Source: Hepatocystis sp. ex Piliocolobus tephrosceles
Lineage: Eukaryota; Apicomplexa; Aconoidasida; Haemosporida; Plasmodiidae
NCBI GenBank assembly: GCA_902459845.2
Contig: CABPSV020000021.1
Span: forward strand, 25,248 to 47,330
Direction of reading: 5' to 3'
Length of the DNA stretch: 22,083 bases
A program made the translations under genes and the position numbers. Shown in pieces: positions 18,231-22,083 of the stretch. The notes below the pieces were generated by a model. The model saw nothing but the letters and a program-made list of their open reading frames with translations, made no database searches and was not told where the DNA came from. Each line of letters begins with the position of its first letter. Position 1 is the stretch's first letter.

Positions 18231-18921
18231 ATTTTAGTTAGTATGTATGTGAGTAAGCATTCGAATGTGCGCCCCTTTGCACGGAGACCTATATACATAC
18301 ATACATACATATATATACATGTATACAGGTTAATGCAAAAGTATATATTTTTTATATAAGCGATGAAGTGATGATTGTTTGGAAATAGGTTTTTTTTTGG
18401 AAATAGGTTTTTTTTTAGAAATAGGTTTTTTTTTAGAAATAGGTTTTTTTTTAGAAATAGGTTTTTTTTTAGAAATATGTTTTTTTTTGGAAAAACAATA
18501 ACTAGAAAGACCCACTTTTTTCTATTATATATTTTTAAGACTCATTTTTCTATTTTCTATTTTTATTTATTACTATCACTACTATTACAATCATTGTTAT
18601 TGTTGTCACTATTATTTTGATTACTGCTTTTATTATTGTTTTATTTTATTTTTTTATTTTTTTATTTTTTTTTTTTTTGCAGTATACACGTTTCTAATTT
18701 TTTTTAAAATAAATTATAAATTTTAATATTTAAAAAAAAAATTGTATATATATATATATGTACTGTTACCATAATACTTAAAAAAAAAATTAGTTCACAT
18801 AATGCATATTACTTTTGTCACATTAGTTTCAATGTAAAAAAAAAAAAAAAAAACACACATATATATATATATATATAGACATATACATATATATACTTAT
18901 ATATACATATACATATATTTA
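18231..18921. other. Intergenic region between convergent TFIIF beta and Tic20 genes
   Basis: It carries the 3' flanks of both genes. It includes an 18-bp tandem array at 18381-18488, a run of tta/tca-type triplets near 18565-18640, poly-T and poly-A tracts and an (AT)n run at about 18857-18878. No gene is supported; the array is open in one frame on each strand only because its unit is divisible by three. Confidence 0.7.
18381..18488. repeat. 18-bp tandem repeat, six units
   Basis: The unit is (a/g)gaaatagg followed by nine T. The sixth unit has atatg in place of atagg. It lies between two convergent genes, about 150 bp after the TFIIF beta stop. Confidence 0.95.
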
Positions 18922-20147
18922 TTAACTAACAATTGTATCTTCATCGTTTCGTTTGTTTTTCTTTTCACCTATATGCAATTTAATAGCTTCCGATATGACA
19001 GGCATTTCAATATAACTACATAAAAGTAAAAAAAAAGTGTTTGTGTACAATGTGTTGTATATAGAATTACAAATACAATTTAAAAAAGTTATGCTTATAT
19101 AAAAAGCGTACACTCCTATTATATGCTACTATATATATATATATATATATATAGTATCATATATGTGTGTATATATGTATGTATATATGTGTGTATATGT
19201 ATGGGTACGAATTGTAGATGACATATTTGTTTTTTTATTTTTTTTTTGTCTGTTTAATTTTTTTTTATAAATAAAAACTTACTATCCTAGTAAAGAAGCA
19301 ATAAAAGGTATAATAAGTGACCCGAAATATATAGCCATAGTTGAATACAAAAATGTAAAGTTAATTATATCTGTGTTATTGTAAGAGTATGGGAAAACTC
19401 GAAAATAAAATAAAGCTAACGCATATCCAAACATTGATAATATAAGACTCTGTTAAAGTGGATAAATAAATAAAAACGTTTAAGTAGAGGAATGAACACA
19501 CAAGGTGGTGTATATATGGGTATTAAAAAAAAAAAAAAAAAAAAAAAAAGTTATAAGTTATAAGTTATAAGTTATAAGTTTTTACTAAAATTATGAACAA
19601 TTTTTGCACGCTCATAAAGATACTACACACTATATACATACCTGCATGTGATGAAACTTTATAAAATAATGAAATTTAAACTTATTTTCCTTAACAAATA
19701 AAAAGTATAACCCCGTAAATGTACCAAAAGATAAAAATGGTATTGAAGAAAGTATATGATTTATTCTTTCCGCTAGCAACACATATCTGAAATTGGAAAA
19801 AAAAAAAAAAAAAAATTTATGTCAAATAGAATATACATACAAGAAAATGTGTGTTTGAATATATATAATTTTATGCACATAAGTGATCATATAATTATGT
19901 GTAAGTATAGACATGTATATGTATACACATATTAGTTCCACAAGCTTGTACTTTAAAAACTTTAGAGTTACAATATGAATAAACTTTTAGTCACTTTAAA
20001 CGTGAAAAAAAAAAAAAAAAAATTTTACTTGTGCATCGAATTAGGGAGTATATTCAAAAGTGGCATGGTGAACGCCTGCGTGTGTTTTGAAGAAAAAATA
20101 ACTTATATAATATGCAACTGAATTAAAATGTAAATAATAAAAGAGCA

Positions 20148-20187
<40 letters not shown>

Positions 20188-20657
20188 AGTAATAACATCT
20201 GAGCTAGTTTTAAACAACATACATACGTAAATACATACATAGACACGTATATACATATATCTACATATGTGTATGCATATTGGTACATTTTATTAAAAAA
20301 TGATCATACTTGTATTGCGTCAATAAAGGGTAAAATATACCCAGTAGATGCTATGAGTTTGTCAGATATAGTTATATTACTTTCTCCATGGAAAATTAAA
20401 TTTATTTTTTTTTTTAATGATTCATTAATTTTATATGTTCTAATGCATTTATTTGTGTTCTTATATTTGGTTAAAGTAAAAAATAACTTACTCCCCCCCC
20501 TTTTATTATTTTTCTGATTGTTGAATGTTATCAAACTTTTAAGCTCATTTTTTTTTTTATTGTATATAGGTTGAACTGTGTAAATTTTAAAACAGAATGT
20601 AAAGTTTAGAATAAACAAAAAGCATATTAAAATGCAACTATTTAAAAACTTAACCAT
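18922..20657 (-). CDS. TIC20: Tic20-family apicoplast inner-membrane import component, five exons
   Basis: The exons are 20657-20310, 20075-20029, 19786-19642, 19449-19283 and 19015-18922, joined at GT-AG sites in consistent phase into 266 residues. Tic20 forms part of the channel that imports nucleus-encoded proteins across the inner plastid membrane. The N-terminus MVKFLNSCILICFLFILNFT is a signal peptide; the Lys/Asn-rich segment after it suits an apicoplast transit peptide. The Tic20 domain starts near residue 90 (ISDKLIASTGYILPFIDAIQ). It continues with IPFLSFGTFTGLYFLFV and FKFHYFIKFHHMQ, the counterpart of the plant IRFNAMQA block, and ends with MPVISEAIKLHIG. Four hydrophobic spans (about 97-126, 140-163, 181-199, 211-238) give the usual topology. 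The 47-bp second exon is the least certain part. The first exon alone would look like an unrelated secreted protein. Confidence 0.94.
19550..19580. repeat. 7-bp tandem repeat (gttataa), about four units, in the third Tic20 intron
   Basis: Four consecutive gttataa units lie just after an A tract on the plus strand. They are inside the intron at 19641-19450 of the Tic20 gene. Confidence 0.85.
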
Positions 20658-20734
20658 TTCTTACATGTATATATAGCATGTATAATTTTTTTTTATGAAA
20701 TTATTTTTATTTATTTTATTTTTTTATAACAAAG

Positions 20735-20768
<34 letters not shown>

Positions 20769-21489
20769 AAGAAAGAAAGAATTCACATTTCGAAAAATAT
20801 GTTTTAATAACTATGTATTACTACGATGTTTTTTGCTTCCTTTAGCATAAAATTGTTAATAGTAAAAAAAAAAGATGAAAAAAATAATGACTAAAATGAT
20901 GACAATAATAATGACAAAATCAATGAATAAGCTAATAAACATATTTAAAAAAAAAAACAAAAAAAAAAAACAAAAAAAAAAAACATTGATTAAAGTGTTA
21001 GTACATAATTTCATTTGTTCTTGTGTTATGTTAGGGTTCATGCATATATTTGCATTTTTGCTTGCATTTCATTTGCATCAACATTTACATCAACATATGT
21101 ATATCAACACTTATGTCGACATTTATATTAACATTTGTTTTATTTTACACTGCTTTTTTTTTTATTTTTTTTTATTTTTTTTTATTTTTTTTTTTTTTTT
21201 TTTTTTTGCTTCCTTACATACGTTACCACTACACTTTATCATACTTTAGTTACATGTTAGTTACATCGTTATATACAACATATGTGTATGTTAATCAGAA
21301 CTTTGTAACAAACAAGAAAAATAAGCAGCACGAAATAAAAGAGAAAAAAAAATAAAATGTAAAAATACCTTTTTTTTTTCATTCATTATTTTTTACTCTG
21401 TGCTAATTTATATTTAATAGCAATTTACAATTGTGAAATATTTAAATTAATTGGAAAAAAAGAAAAAATAATAACATTAAACAAAGTTA

Positions 21490-21525
21490 AGCATTTGTAA
21501 CCATAATTTACAAATTAAATGCTTT
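21490..21525 (+). repeat. Imperfect inverted repeat followed by poly-T
   Basis: The arm agcatttgtaa pairs with ttacaaat-taa-atgct (a 5-nt bulge), and a run of about 20 T follows directly. The shape resembles a hairpin terminator, but nothing upstream points to a transcript. Confidence 0.5.
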
Positions 21526-21835
21526 TTTTTTTTTTTTTTTTATATAGTCTTAAATTATTGCATAAATATTTTTTTATTTATTTAAGATGAAAAAAGTATA
21601 AAACAAAAAAAAATAAATAAACTAAAACCCCTCCCCAAAAAAAAAAAAAAAAAAAAAAAAAAAACAGAAGAAGATATAAATTTAAAAATATTAAGACCAT
21701 AAGAGTCATAAAAAAATAAACCTAAAATTTTTTATAAAACGAAATTTTTGTAAAAAAGGTAAAAAAAATGAAATAAATTTATATTTGTGATTGTTTTGTG
21801 TTTTACACTTATGCTTTTTATGCTTTTATGTTTTT

Positions 21836-21963
21836 ATGCTTTTATGCTTTTATGCTTTTATGCTTTTATGCTTTTATGCTTTTATGCTTTTATGCTTTTA
21901 TGCTTTTATGCTTTTATGCTTTTATGCTTTTATGCTTTTATGCTTTTATGCTTTTATGCTTTT
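21836..21963. repeat. 8-bp tandem repeat (atgctttt), sixteen units
   Basis: Perfect tandem copies of atgctttt, preceded by a few degenerate copies from about 21811. Read on the plus strand it gives Phe-Tyr-Ala-Phe-Met-Leu-Leu-Cys repeats in any frame, because 8 is not a multiple of 3; this is not a protein gene. Confidence 0.95.
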
Positions 21964-22083
21964 GTTTTAATGTAGTTGTATTTAATAATCAATAGAAATT
22001 GTTGTTTTAGTATTTTATACAACTTTATTTTATTTTATTTCATTTAATTTTTTTTTTTTTGTTGTTGTTCTTTTTCAAAAATT

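Larger units (their letters stand above)
20658..22083. other. Upstream flank of Tic20 and repeat-rich right end of the window
   Basis: It holds a 32-nt A tract at 20735-20766 (sense poly-T for Tic20), an A-rich Met/Lys-coding frame at 20875, degenerate acatttacatcaaca-type repeats at about 21063-21140, T-rich blocks at 21150-21207, an inverted repeat followed by poly-T at 21490-21541, an A tract near 21638-21664 and an 8-bp array at 21836-21963. No gene is supported. Confidence 0.6.

Noticed and set aside
20875..21355. Plus-strand frames rich in Met, Lys, His and Phe
   Set aside because: They consist of A-rich triplets, a degenerate acatttacatcaaca repeat and T-rich blocks; both overlapping frames are open for the same reason.

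Overview
This window is nuclear DNA of a malaria parasite (genus Plasmodium). The reasons are the extreme A+T content, poly-A/poly-T tracts of 30-48 nt, many (AT)n runs, short AT-rich GT-AG introns, Asn/Lys/Asp low-complexity inserts in otherwise recognisable proteins, and a Tic20 homologue with a signal-plus-transit leader, which is typical of an apicoplast-bearing apicomplexan. The species cannot be fixed by eye; a Laverania-like (P. falciparum group) or avian parasite are both possible.

Layout. Minus strand, left part: a three-exon mitochondrial ribosomal protein mL49 homologue (113-789), a two-exon Lys/Glu-rich protein of unknown function (1360-2531) and the two-exon ribosomal protein eL41 (3775-4400). 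Plus strand: a tentative two-exon small gene diverging from eL41 (4870-6054), then a single-exon 1618-residue Asn-rich protein (7099-11955). A tentative set of minus-strand exons follows (12527-13272). Next on plus are the SUMO E1 subunit Aos1/SAE1 (13893-15041) and the beta subunit of TFIIF (17040-18230). A five-exon minus-strand Tic20 gene (18922-20657) closes the window. The last 1.4 kb is its upstream flank plus repeats.

The genes do not form a pathway; they are housekeeping functions (cytosolic and mitochondrial translation, SUMO activation, RNA polymerase II initiation, apicoplast protein import) scattered between repeat-rich intergenic DNA. Five genes or gene candidates become visible only after joining exons by hand: mL49, the C-terminus of the Lys/Glu-rich protein, eL41, Tic20, and two weak candidates. 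I found no tRNA, rRNA, CRISPR array or transposon. I see no convincing new biological system. The most useful leads are the two cryptic spliced candidates, the two possible start codons of eL41, the C-terminal architecture of the large Asn-rich protein, and a consistent sense-strand poly-T upstream of most genes.
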